From: Nautilus pompilius
Taxonomy: Eukaryota > Mollusca > Cephalopoda > Nautilida > Nautilidae
Direction of reading: 5' to 3'
NCBI GenBank assembly: GCA_018389105.1
Contig: JACATO010002131.1
Coordinates: 1,547,001-1,611,000 of the forward strand
DNA length: 64,000 bases
The notes below the pieces were generated by a model that was not told the DNA's origin, made no database searches, and worked only from the letters and a program-made list of their open reading frames with translations. Of the stretch, positions 47,499-60,500 are shown in pieces (the first letter of the stretch is position 1; each line of letters starts with the position of its first letter). Position numbers and translations under genes: made by a program.

Positions 47499-47891
47499 TG
47501 ATGCTGTTGTTTCAAGGAGGTCGTTTTGATTGTCAGGGCTCATCATTTTTGCATTACCTGGAAGCTCATCAAGGCGCTCTTTTATCTTGGGCTCATATTC
47601 ACAAATCAGTTTAAACAACTCAAGAAAGTTTCCTCTGTTCAAGCTTTCTGTCTTCCTTGTGACCACGCAGAAAATCAAAATGTCAATGACAACTTTCACA
47701 TGTGCCCGGTTTCTTTCAATTAAATCAGCGAAATGGTCCTTTTTGTCTTTTGTGACCTGATGCATGATGCCACCTTTTCCAACCATTTTTATCTCCAGGA
47801 AACCTTTATGGACTCTACTGGCTTTGTGTTTTATACAAAACTGACCAAGATTCCCCCAGTGAGCCATGGACCAGCACCATATTTCTGCCAT

Positions 47892-48631
47892 TTTATTATT
47901 TGTTTACGATCAAAGAAAATATTATTTGAAAATTCGTATTAATATTAATTTATACCAGAAAAACAATGAATATAATAAAAGTTAAAAAATTTTATTTTAC
48001 AGGTCTTTTCGTTTGACATGAGTGATCGCACCCACCCACGCGGCTGATCAGGTTTTACCGAATCACTCTCGTGGTTTATCAAACTTTACTGAATTGCTCT
48101 TCGGTCCCCAACACCACTGCTCGCTTATCTCCTGCACTAGGTAGTCGATGTCCACTGGGCCAACTTGGTCTGTGCTCCTCGCAGCGAGGTAATCGTCCCA
48201 CGAATGCAAAGAGGCTTGATATTTTACGTCCCATCCAGTTTTGATGCCTAAATAAATACATGTATGCCTTTGTAGCCATCAGAAGCCTCTCTCTCGTCTC
48301 CCACAGTGCGATACTCCTGATTGTGTCACAGTCCCTCTGTGTTAACTTTCCCTGGCATAATCAACCCCAATAGCTTCCTGTTATTTTGCCACCTGGACAA
48401 TACTCGATATTGTTTATACTATTGTTTCCTCCTTTTCTGGAAACACGCTGCGTACCACACTTTGAGTAGCACTAGTTTACAATACCCCTAACTTTGGTTT
48501 CCAATGATGCTTGCGGGAGTCACAATCAGGTCAGTGACTATTTATGGATTGGTTGGCAGGCTGTGCATGACGGCAGATGATGTTTTTTGACGAAAATAAT
48601 TTAAAATATATTTAAAATTAATAAGTATTAT
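47892..48631. other. Spacer without recognised genes
   Basis: 48000-48420 is richer in G and C and may be part of an unrecognised repeat. No family-like frame. At 48632 a hAT-type end, CAGTGGCGGACTGGG, starts. Confidence 0.35.
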
Positions 48632-49662
48632 CAGTGGCGGACTGGGTCTAAAAATATTGGTTGCCAGGAGACAAATGGGGCCCACCCACAACTACAATGC
48701 TATCATTTAATTTTTATAACGAATAAATAAAATTTTCAAAAGATACATATGTGGAAACAAAAAGGTGCAATTAAAATTTTTGCAAAAAAAAATGTATATT
48801 TTTTACTAATTACAGCGTACATATTACTGGCAGTATACAGTAATACCAAATGTAAATACAGAATGTTATAATTGAACTTTTAAATAAATTTTTTGGTGGA
48901 TGTATAGTATACTTTTATTTTGAAAATTTTTAACCAAACTGAAAATAAAGTCCAATAAATCTATAAATCAATTTCAATAGTTTTAATGAAGACTTTTTAC
49001 TGTCAAAGAGATAGCTATGTTTTCTTATGAAAATCACGGCATTGCAATCAATACCACATCTTCATACATATACATCATTTGTTTGTTTGCTCTTTACGAA
49101 GGAGATTTCTTTCAAACAACTTGTACATATATTGTTTTTTAATTAAACATGCATATGCCAAGAATTCTATCACCTCCACTTCGATTGCTCCAGCCCATCT
49201 AAAAATAAAGAATAAATTTACATGGTTTTGATTTCTTCCACTTTTAATATTCTACTTCCTTCTATTATTCTTTTTTCCCTGCTCTTGCCATTACTCTTTT
49301 TATAAGGCGCTTATGAAATTTTCAAAATAACAATATATTATACATGTACCAGTTTTTTAAAATTTTTAAATAATTGATGGATATTTTTAAATAGTTTACT
49401 TGTACTGCACACTTTACACATTAACGGATAGTTCAAAAGTACCAAAGTGTATTACATGCAGTCCACTATATTAAGAGCAATTGTTTGAGTTCACTAGATG
49501 ATTGTGCGAATCTTGAGTGTATGATGAGACTGCAGCTCACAAAGATCTTCCTCTTAAAGTCAAGTTCTCAGGATGAGCAGAAGATTCAGAGTATGGATCC
49601 CTCACCCAATCATACGCTTGTGTTGAAAGGGAGGCAAAATAATGTTTGAGTTTGATCCTCAG
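48632..49662. other. hAT-like end and AT-rich tail
   Basis: CAGTGGCGGACTGGGTCTAA at 48632 is a common hAT terminal form. The following kilobase is AT-rich without clear coding. Whether it belongs to the hAT coding region starting at 49663 is unclear, because that gene's 5' end (51886) carries a different terminal sequence. Confidence 0.45.
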
Positions 49663-51070
49663 TTATTCCAGGTGGGTTTCAATAAGACTTGAAATTTGCT
49701 GATATCCTCTTTCACTCTTAAGTCCCAGCAGCAGAAGCATTTCAAGATTTCCTTTTGCAACATGACTTTTCCAAAGATTCAGTCTTCTTTTAAATCCAAG
49801 AATCTTGTCACTTGAAGTCAATACATTTTCTCCAGGGGGGCTTGCAGTGACTTGTTCAGCTGATTCACGTGATGAACAAATGTCTGCTATGTAGGCTAGC
49901 CTCTGCAACCATTTTTCATCTTCAAAGCACTTGACAAAATCTGGCTTATTGTTTTCTTGGAAGTATTCCTGCAATTCATCTTTCAGCTAAAACACACTAT
50001 TTAGAACTCTTCCTCTACTAAGCCACCAGATTTCTGTATGTGGCAAGAGATTTATGTGCTCTTTGTCCAGGTTTTCACACAACGTTTTAAACATTTTGGA
50101 GTGAACTAGTCTTTGTTTAATAAAATTACCATTTGTGTAGCATCATCAAAAACTTTTTTCAATTCATCTCCAAGAGATTTTGAAATCAGCACCTTTCTGT
50201 GAAGAACGCAGTGTGTTGAGACAACATCAGCATTTTCTTGTTTTACAAGAGAAACAAAACCTCTTATGAAGCCAAACATTGATGGTGCATCATCAGTACA
50301 GACACCAACACAGTTCTTCCAGGAGAGACCTCTTCCAGATATGAGGACAAAATATTAAATATATCTATTCCTTTGCTTGTCTCAGGCAGTTCTTTGCAAC
50401 AAAAAGTTTTCTTGAATTTCACCCTCATTGACAAATCTTACAAAAGCTACAACGTGGCATTGGTAAGATCTTTTGACTCCAACTTGGATAGAAAAACTGC
50501 TATTTTTTAGTTTATCACAAAACCTCTTCAGTGTCATGCGACGTCATCAATACGTCAGCTTATTGTACTGTTTGAAAGTGGAACATTTTCAATTTCTCGT
50601 ACTGCATCTTATCCACTATAATTTTACATGCTGGCATTATTAGGTTCTCACCAACTGTGTGACTTTTCCTTTTCTGTGCAATAATTTCTGCTACCAAATA
50701 ACTTGCTTCTTGAGCCTTTTCATTGACACTGACTTTACTCACAGAAGCTATAGCCTTTTAAAATAATAAGCACTTTTTTTTTCATATGACTGATTTGTTG
50801 TGAAGTGTCTTTTCAATTTTGCTGGAGCCATTGCTGCATTTGAAAGTTGTTTGCCACAGACAAGGCATAATGGAATAGAACAACTCGGATCACCAGTCCA
50901 TGTAAAAATCATTGTTAAGTAGCTTTCATTGTAAAAATGGAGTTTTTTGTGTCTATTTTTGCATTAGTACCGTGAAATTTATCAGAAGATTGTGATTCTT
51001 CATCACTAGCCTCATCAGAATTGTCTGGATGCCTCCTCTTCACAAATCGCCACATTGGATGGTCAGACAT
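49663..51070 (-). pseudogene. SCAND3/ZBED5-like hAT transposase (copy 4)
   Basis: The start at 51070 reads MSDHPMWRFVKRRHPDNSDE. A decayed BED finger lies near 50830-50880 (CxxC-type ALSVANNFQM context). 50742-50560 has VSVNEKAQEASYLVAEIIAQ and KSHTVGENLIMPACKIIVDK. The catalytic-core region (50130-50540) is frameshifted but still shows hAT-like pieces. 49974-49663 has YIADICSSRES, SSDKILGFKRRLNLWKSHVA and ERGYQQISSLIETHLE. The C-terminal dimerisation part is not found. A probable 5' end, CAGCGTTTCTCAACCGGGTT read inverted, lies at about 51866-51886. Confidence 0.82.
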
Positions 51071-51899
51071 TTCTGTAAAACAAAAAAGCAGAAAGATGTA
51101 AAAAAGAAGATAAATAACACTAAAGAAATAAAGGCAAACAGAAGACCTTAGAGGACAGAGAGAGAAAACAACACAAACTTTTCATAAACTAACAAAAATA
51201 AACATAAACATATTTAAATTTTTAAAATTCACATAACATCCCTAAATGATGGGTAAAAATTACTAAATAATATGGGCGAATGAGAGACTGTACCTGCACG
51301 CCAGGAAGAACTGATGGACACCATGCGTGTGTCTGTATTCTAATGAGTCACTTGATGATACACGAATCCATCACATGCAGCTCCTGTCCACTGACCACTA
51401 AAGGCCATTTCACACTGGCGCCATATAGATGTCCCTAAATATATTCCCAATGATTATTATACTTTTAAATGATACTGGACGACCTGTGAACCTGTTTGGT
51501 TCCCATTGTGATAGCAGTTGATGACAAAAAGAAGAGAGGCAATTTTAATATTATCATGTGGTCAAACTTTAACTTGATGAAAAGTTGAGTATTTACTTCA
51601 GGAGTCATTGTTCAGTGAAGTCGACCAGCAGGCCATAAACGCGTTGGTTTCCATATCCACCATTTTGGACGCTCACGCTGTATTCAAAATAACCGCTAGC
51701 CTCGTTCTCCATTTCAGTCTACATCACTGCTGTTGCCATATTAGGATCGGCCTGGCCTGGCCTCGTTCTCCATTTCAGGATATTAAATTAGGACAAAGCA
51801 TAAACATGAAAATGACTCAAAAATGCATTTGCATATGATTAGCCTATTTATAACTATCTCTCATGGAACCCGGTTGAGAAACGCTGCTCTAAATGCTCT
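51071..51899. other. 5' flank of the hAT copy and its probable end
   Basis: No gene. It contains the inverted CAGCGTTTCTCAACC terminal sequence ending at 51886. Its orientation fits the 5' end of the SCAND3-like element to the left. Confidence 0.45.
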
Positions 51900-52374
51900 T
51901 TCATTACTGGATCATACTTTGCTAATAATTGCAAAAGTGATAGGAAATTTCCAGGGTTTTCCTTTGAGGTTATGCCTTCAGCATGACCCCGAAATGCAAG
52001 ACCCTTGAGAAGCTATATCAGGATCGATTAGATTAACCTTTTGTCTATTCAGAAGCCGTTGTTTGAAGCAAAATGCAGTCATAGAATGGCCATCTTTGGA
52101 ATCAAATGGACCTTCTTTATGTTGAAATTCATGTGCTCCAACTTTAACAATCTCATATGATGTGCATGTGTTACAACTGCTGAGCCTGTTGTATCAAACT
52201 TCATAAAGCCAATATCCCTGTGTTAAAATATTTATTAGGTCATCATCTTTTAGTGTAGCAACACTATTCTTTAGATTTGTTTCTGACAAAGCAGAATCCT
52301 CTTGTTTATTATTATTGTAGCTTTTAACAGGACAGAGAACAGTTTCTTCATTGTCTTCTTTTTCAAATGAAATA

Positions 52375-54703
52375 CAGTAGAGCCACGGTAATGCGAAGTT
52401 CAAGAGAAGAAGCCTCTCACTTCACATTAAGCGGAGGTTCGCATAAACCGCGTTGCATAAAAATCGCTATGTTTTTTCTTTAATTGTGGATATTTTGTTT
52501 ATAACATTCATATATTGCTATTGAAGTATTATTTTTGTAAATTATTTTTATTTTCGCGAAGTATAAAACAAAAAATAAAAATTTATGTGAACTGAGACTC
52601 TTGTTGAGGCAAAATTTAAGAAAGAATGTAATTAAAAAAAATAGAAATGGATTTATAACCTTTATTTGAAGTAAGGAACAATAATTTCTTATACTGTATA
52701 ACAAACAAGTTCAAATTATACAAAGAAGTCAGTAATAGTCTTATGCTTAAGGCAAGAGGAGTGCTTCTTGTCCATCCATTTTTCAAGGCCGTTAAGGTGT
52801 TCGTTAATGCTGGGTGGATTTTCTTCGCCTGCCCATATGAAAAGCTTCAGAGTCCACAACGCATCTGCTGCTTGGCGGTAGGTCAGTGGTGGCTCAAGGG
52901 ACACCTCAGGCTCATCTTCTTCCTCAACATTAATTTCTTGTCTGTTCATTACTGTCTGAGCAATGTCTTCAACCTAGAAGGGAGCTGAGGTAAGGAGGTT
53001 GTCATCCACTGTTGTGTATGCCTCCGCTTCTTCTGGTGAGGCTTGCAGTTGCTTCTCCCGCCTCAGCAGCTCCGCGACAGGCAAGTCATCTTCATCGTCC
53101 TTGGGAGTGGGAACGAGAGTTTCGCTCTTGAAGCCACAATGTGAGAATGATTTGGCGATTGTATGTGGCTTATCGTTGCTCCAAGCACATGTGATACCAC
53201 CAATGGCCTGGAGAACCGTCCAGTTAGGCTCCTCGCAAGCTGGCAACAAGCATTTGGTCACGAAGTATTTCCTGTAGTAGTGCTTAAAGTTGGCTATGAT
53301 TCCTTGGTCCATGGGCTGGGTGACAGATGTGGTGTTAGGTGGCAAGTACACCAACTTAATAGCCTTCGGCGGTGCTTGGATGCTATGTGCCGAACAATTG
53401 TCTAGCACTAACGCCACCTCTCGATGGAATTGACTGTTGAGCTTCGTTAACCAGTGAGTAAAGATGTCACTGGTCATCCATGCATAGCTGTTGGCCTCCC
53501 AGTCTACCTCAAGATTGGCTGCATTTTGTTACGGCTGAAGACGTGGGACCTGATGCTCTTGTTTATCACCAGAGGCCTCAGCTTGTCTGATCCTATCATG
53601 TTAGCTGCCAGCAGGAGGGTGACCCTCGTCTTGGACAGCTTGCCTCCACGACTGTCTTCGTCCTTGTACGCGAGGGTTTTGTTCATCTGCAGCTTATAGA
53701 AGAGCCCAGTCTCGTCTGCATTGTAAATGCAGTCAGGACTGTATTCGTTGAGGAGTTGGGGAAGTAGAGTTGACTTCCAAGCATTCACAGCCTCAGGGAT
53801 TACGGACTTAGCCTCTCCCTTGATACAGCGGTATCTAAGTTCCTTCCTCGCTTTGAAATGATCCAGCCATCCATTGCTGCAGCAGAATTCGGAATGTCCC
53901 ATTTCTTCTGCAAGCTGCACGGCCTTCTCCTGGAGAACAGGTCCAGAGATGGAGATGTTACTGGACTGAGCGGTTCTCAGCCATAGGTCAAGAGCCTCTT
54001 CCACGTCTTCATACTCGGCCTTCCTTAATCTCTTACCTTTAGAATCAAATTTCTGCTCGTATGCCACTTTGTACTCCCCGCTCTTGGAGAGCCATGTTGA
54101 AAGTGTATTCAACGCCACTCCGAACTGCTTTGGTATCTGGGATTTGCTCTTCTTGCCCTCAACCAGCTGGATAGCAGCATACTTGGTTTCCAAGGAAATT
54201 GACTGCTTACTTTTGGTAGCCATTGCTAAAACGAAAACTTCCATAAATCACAGTCACACGAACCCACTTAAATATACGCCAGTATATGGAGCCTCAGTAA
54301 AGAATTGCATTCCGCATGACCTGAAGCGGCAAGGACATGACCTCTCTGCAATGCTAAATTAGGTCACGTGTTTAAATTTCTAATGTGATAAATTTTAATT
54401 ATATTTTGTTTATAATAAAAAGTGAATTTGCTTGTATTTTATTGGTAAATAAAATGTTATACTGCAATATTTGGTATTGAATAAGAGTGACCTCATTTTC
54501 TACTTCGCAATAGGCCATACCAAAATGCTCGATTAGATGCAAAAGTGGTTCGCATTAAGACATGTGTTTGTATAAAGAGAGTTAGTGGTAGCCCGTGTGA
54601 TTATTGTTAAAAACAAATGGGATAAAAGAAGAGAAGAAGGCAATCACTTCGTATTAACCCAAAGTTCTTGTAATCCAGGGTACGCATTACCGCGGTTCTA
54701 CTG
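52375..54703 (-). mobile_element. Second Tigger transposon, full length
   Basis: A 2329-bp element: CAGTAGAGCCACGGTAATGC after TA (52373-52374) and the inverted CAGTAGAACCGCGGTAATGC before TA (54704-54705). The two ends differ at two positions over 20 bp. It belongs to a different Tigger family from the one at 43.6-46.8 kb. Confidence 0.96.
52716..54223 (-). pseudogene. Tigger transposase, TIGD4/TIGD6-like
   Basis: Starts MATKSKQSISLETKYAAIQL at 54223. The CENP-B-type helix-turn-helix includes SQIPKQFGVALNTLSTWLSK. The second DNA-binding region ends in GWLDHFKARK. The DDE core is CIYNADETGLFYKL (first Asp), VALVLDNCSAHSIQAP (second) and TTSVTQPMDQGIIANF (third). One frameshift near 53525 separates the first two, and one in-frame stop (52974-52976) lies before the C-terminal segment, which ends KHKTITDFFV at 52716. 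It is otherwise complete, so a recently inactivated copy. Confidence 0.94.
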
Positions 54704-54890
54704 TAGCATGCTCTCAATCTTGCACTTTGACTTCTTTGCCACCATCAGGGTGAACAGATGCAGGCTTAATTGCATCATCACTTCCAGCAAGGAACTATCT
54801 CATCAATTTGCTTGACTCCACCATCAAAGCTGCAAATTGTGCACGTCTTTTGCATCCCTGTGCCCACTCTTTTTTCAGCATAATGGACTA

Positions 54891-55461
54891 AAATAAATTA
54901 ATAAATACTGACTATATCCAGGCTCTTTTGTGCCACAGAGATCCAAATCCACTGTTCTGACTGAATTCTTACATCATTACTGACTGATTGCCGCCAAAAC
55001 GGCATATTAGAATATAAACGGAAAGCGTAGACCTATGAGAAGACAAGAGGATCGATAGTAGCTCGGTCTTCTAATCCTAATGACTTACTAATGAGATTGT
55101 GTTTGCTTAATATTTTAAATTAGCTCCTATTCCCTAATAATCAAACAAACACACACAAACTATATACATTTGGAAAGCTTGGGAACTGTTCTATTTAATT
55201 ACACAAAAATAATGTTGAAGAAAGTCTTCAACAATGCACGGAGGCCTATAATTGTCATAATAGGTCATTCCGTGACATTCTAGGTACACATATTCTATAA
55301 TCTGCATTTAAATTCCATGGATTACAAACATGATTTTGTAACAGTTATGTCCCTTACTCCAGCAAACTGTATCAAGTGCTTGAATATGCATTTCCCTAAT
55401 TTTGCAATTACTGTGGAAATTTCATGGGCGGAGGTGGCTAGTTATTAATTGACATTATAAT
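54891..55461. other. AT-rich spacer
   Basis: No recognised gene or element end. Confidence 0.4.
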
Positions 55462-56190
55462 TTATAGGCCAGAGGAAATTTTAACAACACAGTCACTTAT
55501 GTCTTTTCTTGATGTGTTTTGAGGCAAATTCTCTAACTTAATCAACTCCTCATTAATAGAATCTTCGTGAAAATATCGTGCAATAATAGCTAATCGAGCT
55601 GATGATGTAATATCAGTGGTTTCATCAAGACAAATAGAAAAAAAAGTCACTGCTATTTAAGTATTCTTGAATTTGATTTTAGATGTTAGCATTCATTTTC
55701 ATAACTCTATCTTTAACAGTATTTCTGCTTATTGCTAACTCACGCTTTATAATAGCATCCTTATGAAAGTCATCAAATAAAAATGTTGCACATTTAACAA
55801 AAGCTTCTTTGATAAACTCACCACCACCACCTAATGATTTTCTATGATCAACAATGGTATGTGAAATACTAAAACTTGCAACTACTAAATGTGAAGGTCC
55901 TGCCAAGAATTTAAATTAAGTTTTCTGATTGGTACTGTTTCCGCTTTAGCTGTTGGGATATATATATTCTTTGTGGTCTTGAACAGTTTTTTTCTAGGAG
56001 TGACCAGTGCTTAGTGTCAAAATGCCCTTTTGCATTCCAAGTTCTACTCAGAACTAGCTCCTCACACAATATACAAAGAACTTTATCACCCTTATCAACA
56101 ACGCCATATTGTTCAGTCCACTGATCTTGAGAATTTCTTCCATTTCCTTTTTTGTGAGAATTTAGTTTTTTTTATTATCAGTTGATGTCA
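55462..56190 (-). pseudogene. hAT transposase N-terminal remnant (GTF2IRD2/EPM2AIP1-like)
   Basis: The N-terminal finger region near 56190-55930 is frameshifted (MTSTDNKKN then a stop). 55906-55679 carries VVASFSISHTIVDHRKSLGG and EFIKEAFVKCATFLFDDFHK. 55650-55462 carries FFSICLDETTDITSSARLAI with the first catalytic Asp, then RYFHEDSINEELIKLENL. The remainder of the catalytic core is missing. Confidence 0.75.
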
Positions 56191-57149
56191 TTTATGATTG
56201 GGTTCTGAAAATAAGAATGAAAGAATCGAAAAAAAAAAGAAAAGCTAAAACTATGAACTTGTCATATTGTGAAATATTCATGGAAATTAAAATGTGCATA
56301 TAAAAAACGCCAACATGCCAGCCAAAACATTTTGGCTTTTCAATCGTCTTGGTAAACTAACACTTTTGACTGAAATTCATGTATGCAGTGCTTTGGCAGT
56401 ATATCTTTTCTTACAATATAATAAGATGAAATATTCCTGAATTATGAGAAACACACATTCATATATTTTGTCTTCAAACACCGATAAATAGTGCAAAATA
56501 TGTCGCACGTTTTTCTTGCCAACACACCAGCCAAGATATTGTTGGTGCCCAAGTTGGTATAGAGCTGATCTGGCTAGTGCTTATCTGGTCTGAGTATCCG
56601 TCCAGCTCAAGGAGGTTATAATAGGGGAGGCGGCTTGGCTGCCCACGTGAAGCCAATCTGGGTTATTTCCGCTATCTTGGTAAGCGCAAAAAGAAGGGAC
56701 ACCTAAACGAAGGTCCATTATGATGGTGGAGATCATGTTGGAAACTTGCCTATGAGGTTAGGCCCTGGTGTTTCCTTTTGGCTGATTTTATATGTGGAAA
56801 GACTAAGATTAACCCTTTGAACCCCATGAAGCCGGTTTTCGTGCCTCCACGTCGTTCTGTTAACAAACATTCAAACCCGGCAACACAGTTGAATATTGGA
56901 AATAAATTCAAGAAAAGAGCATGGAGTGACTTTCTTCATCATCTATCATTTATTGATGTTTATTTCATGTTGTTACATGAGTTTCATAAAATGATGAACA
57001 TGTCTTCTAGCTGTCACGTGTGCATCAGGGACTCGGAGTTTAAACAACATCAGTCTTTTAAAAAACAAATAAAATCAGATTTTCTTTTAATTCAGATCTA
57101 TGTACAGTCAAAGGTGAACGAGGAACCTCTAGAGAACTAAAAAGTATTG

Positions 57150-57230
57150 AACAGCAAACTGATACAAGTTTCACAAATAATCGATGTTTTCAATGTGAAA
57201 ACTACAAAATCAACTACATAAACAACAAGG
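57150..57230. repeat. Partial duplicate of the P transposase 3' end
   Basis: About 80 bp with AATAATCGATGTTTTCAA and AACTACAAAATCAACTA resembles 57738-57815 (AATAATCGATGTTTTTAAC, AACTACAAAACCAGCTA) in direct orientation. The 56.7-57.6 kb part of the element therefore contains a second, more decayed copy of C-terminal coding sequence. Confidence 0.7.
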
Positions 57231-57594
57231 TTTTTTACCATTCTAGAACTGAACCTTCAGTTTACACAGGTTGAACTTGAAAACTCTAGAGAAACAAAAA
57301 GTATTCACTCAAACATTTGTAAAACTTATTGGCCTGAAAATATTACTAACTTATTATGAACTTGCCGACTTAGACATTGTAATTCACTTTTCTAATGAGC
57401 TGTATACTGTCTACCTGCATAAAAATATCGAACCTGAAAATACTTTTCAGCGATAGCTCTTATTAACAAGATAACATGATTATTGAGATGTTCAATGTCC
57501 AACATATGGTCATGAAGAGAAGTAAAAGCATGCTTCTTACACAACAGAGTGTATTAACTTATTGCAAGAATAATTGTTTAGTGTAATGTCACTA

Positions 57595-60500
57595 TCAGAT
57601 GATTTTGATACATAACTTTTGAAATAACTTTTCACATGGAATACAGATGGTAATGACATCAGACGAAGGATTTATCAATGCTCCCCTACTTTTCAAAGAA
57701 ATTAAAGAATGCTTAGGATTTACATTCATAGTGGATAGTGAATTGATACAAATTTCACAAATAATCGATGTTTTTAACTTGAAAACTACAAAACCAGCTA
57801 TATAAACAACAATTTTCTCTAAATATAATGACATACTCTCAGCATTAACATTGCACAAATAATCATGGTCATTTGTAATACACTCAAACAAATTATCATC
57901 TTCACTGACAAGTCTATTACAACTTGATGAACTGTTAATAACATTGACAGATGGTGACTTTTCATCCATATTTTTATTCATTATAAAGCTACTGGATGCA
58001 GTCAAGATTGGTACATCTTCAAGTGGAATACAATTTCCCTACAAGACATCTTGAATATTATTGTGAATCATGAGTCTCTTGAAATTACTATTGAACTGTT
58101 GGACTGTAGGATTATTATTACAACCACCCATGCTTCTAATTTGTGCAAAGAATAATTCAATATGATCCTGTCTTTCTTTATTAAATGCTTCATATTGTAT
58201 TCACCAGACAAAACCAAATTTTTATACAGATTAATTAAACTGTCAATACACATAAGAAAACCAGTTTTCCTGTTACTCTCAACTATTGAAGGACCACCAC
58301 ACGATTCTTTAATAGATAAAATATATGACTTCATTTCAAAAATGAAATGAAAATATTTTCATAATTCTGATTTTGAATTGGTGCCTTCTAGCCAAAAGCC
58401 TTGATGTTACGAGAATTCAAGATATTAAATAAAACATTGAACATTCTAACAAATTTTATTGTTGGTTTACAGCCCTCAAATTCTTCATAATTGGCCAAAC
58501 AGAATTAAAGTGACCATGCTACGGATTTACTGAAGTCTGAGCAGCTAGTCGCACATTCATCTTTTTCTTGCTCCATTCCATGTGTTGTGAACATAATTTA
58601 ATGCCTAAATGAAGCCCTTCACTTCTTTTTAATTTGTGGAGTGAATTCAAGTATTCCCATTTCACCATATCATCATCAACAACTAGAGAACCTTTATCAG
58701 CAATTGTATTCCTTATTAACTTTAACATGAATGGATCCAAAAAAACAAATTGGCTTTTTAGTTACTGGATGGGGAAAAATCGACTTCAAATTTGAAGGAT
58801 CCATGTTACATCCAAGTTTTTTTAATGTAGACAAATTTGATGAAGCACCATCATGAGTAAGAGAAGCAACTGTTACTCCTACCTCATGTAGCTTCTCCAA
58901 ACAAGTACAAACTAAATTTTTTCTCTTCTCTCCACCTAGACCATCAATCAAAAAATAACCACAGGTAACTTCCAAGAATCATTTAGTGACATTAATAAAA
59001 AACACAATGCCTCCTTTACCACTGGCAAACTGTCATCATCCAACTCAGTCCCCATATCAGTATAGCCCTGATACTGTTGCCCATCCCACTCAATGTGCTT
59101 GTGTATTGCCATCTCATCTAAGATTAGGGCACACACTACAGGATCTTGATTAGCATCAAACTTCTGTTTTAATGCAGAGAACACGGCATGGTGGAATTCC
59201 GGTTTGTCACTCTCAGTCTGATACCATTTCTCAATGGTTCTTGGATGGGGCAAACATCTTTCGTTACATATCTGTGTGCCTTTGGGGAATAAAAATTTGA
59301 AGTCATTGCAAAGCTTCTCGGCTTTGATGAATATTTGGAGGGCAGTTGTTGATCAGTATATTTTGCAATCTGACACATCACCTGCACAGTTAATTACACT
59401 TTCACTACTTACAAGGTCATCACACCTCAACTCTCTGATGATGTTTTTTAAGTCAGCATTCTTTTTAATGAGGTATCGCTTTGACTGCTGCAGTAGCTTT
59501 ATTCGTTTTCTCGATGAGGCTAGTTTCAGTTCAGCTTGTTCTAATTTCCTTTTCAGTGAAGTCTTTTCAGGAGTGATACATGGCACAGGTATTGCATCAG
59601 TGACATCCTCCACATCACATTCAGGCTGTTGTGGAAATGGTCGCTTTCTAGGTTTGCTGTCATTTTGCAGATGCTTAGGAAAATCAAATATAGTAGGCAC
59701 CCTGCCACTGCAAATTTTTAACACAAGTAACCGATGTCCTGTCAATATCTTCTGCAAAGTGGCGAGAGCACAAAACTGCTGATTTTGATGGGTTAAAGTT
59801 GGCTCTCTTTGTTGCTCTTATCCATTTTCTCTCAATTCTTCATTTTTTGGAAAACTGAAAAATAGAAGCATTTTTTTATGACAATTTTTTGAAAAACAAT
59901 GATTTTATTTCATATAATTACTGTCATTAATTGCTTCAACAAAGCGACATCTAAAGGGTGACATTATGTAAAAGTGTTTTACACAAACTGAATCATGGCA
60001 GTGGATTACACAGTATTATGCAAACAGGATTGTAAAAGTAGATGAAAATAGAAGCAGACGGGATTACTATGTACAAATAGCACAAGTAATAGTAGAGACG
60101 GCACTAGATAAAGATCAAGAAACATTAAGGTATTTTGAAAATGATTCACTAATAGCTGAGAGATAAATTTTGCCTTAAGTAATAAATATAATAATAATAT
60201 TTATTATTATTATTATTATGCATTTCAATGGAAGTGATTTAGATGCATGTAGTTCTGTGTGTGTGCTTCTAATTTCGTTTAAATAAGCTGTTTGGGGAAC
60301 ATAAAGTCTAAATCGAGGAGAGTTGCTTCCTTGACCATCATCAGGGTTGTCTTCTAGGAAAGGACTCATAGCAGTTCACTCGGTGTATTATTATTATCAA
60401 GGTAATGTCATGATTGTATTAGATTCTAGTGGACAGCATGTGCTATAATTATTTAACAAGAGCATAGATAGAAGCCTGTCACATCACTGTGATGGTGACA

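Larger units (their letters stand above)
42438..47891 (-). pseudogene. ZMYM1/THAP12-like hAT transposase split by two insertions
   Basis: The N-terminal piece 47891-47500 contains HFADLIERNRAHVKVVIDIL, SLNRGNFLELFKLICEYEPK and MMSPDNQNDLLETTAS. A non-LTR fragment interrupts after that. Coding resumes at about 46900 with LLRKIKVELHAQTDTYYAIL and ADEYKDL, then NAVCVRYM, where the Tigger element enters. Past the Tigger come NGNLRESF, MTSSGIANKILEVL (43583), VFNVLNSLHHFMTGANRH-like sequence and IRWSSKSESVSRVLTLHNII (43270), and a last piece to 42438. The N-to-C order is kept across both insertions, so they entered an already integrated hAT. The element's ends were not found. Confidence 0.85.
51900..54890 (-). 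pseudogene. Unidentified degenerate reading frame split by a Tigger
   Basis: Minus-strand coding-like sequence on both sides of the Tigger at 52375-54703: MLKKEWAQGCKRRAQFAALM near 54880 on one side, and FEKEDNEETVLCPVKSYNNN (52370) to EFQHKEGPFDSKDGHSMTAF-type sequence (about 52080-52140) on the other. Stops are frequent. It could be the N-terminal part of a hAT/ZMYM-type protein, but I do not recognise it with confidence. Confidence 0.3.

Noticed and set aside
60180..60225. AAT/ATT trinucleotide run as a functional palindrome
   Set aside because: A short simple repeat inside the P-element intron; nothing beyond slippage is needed to explain it.
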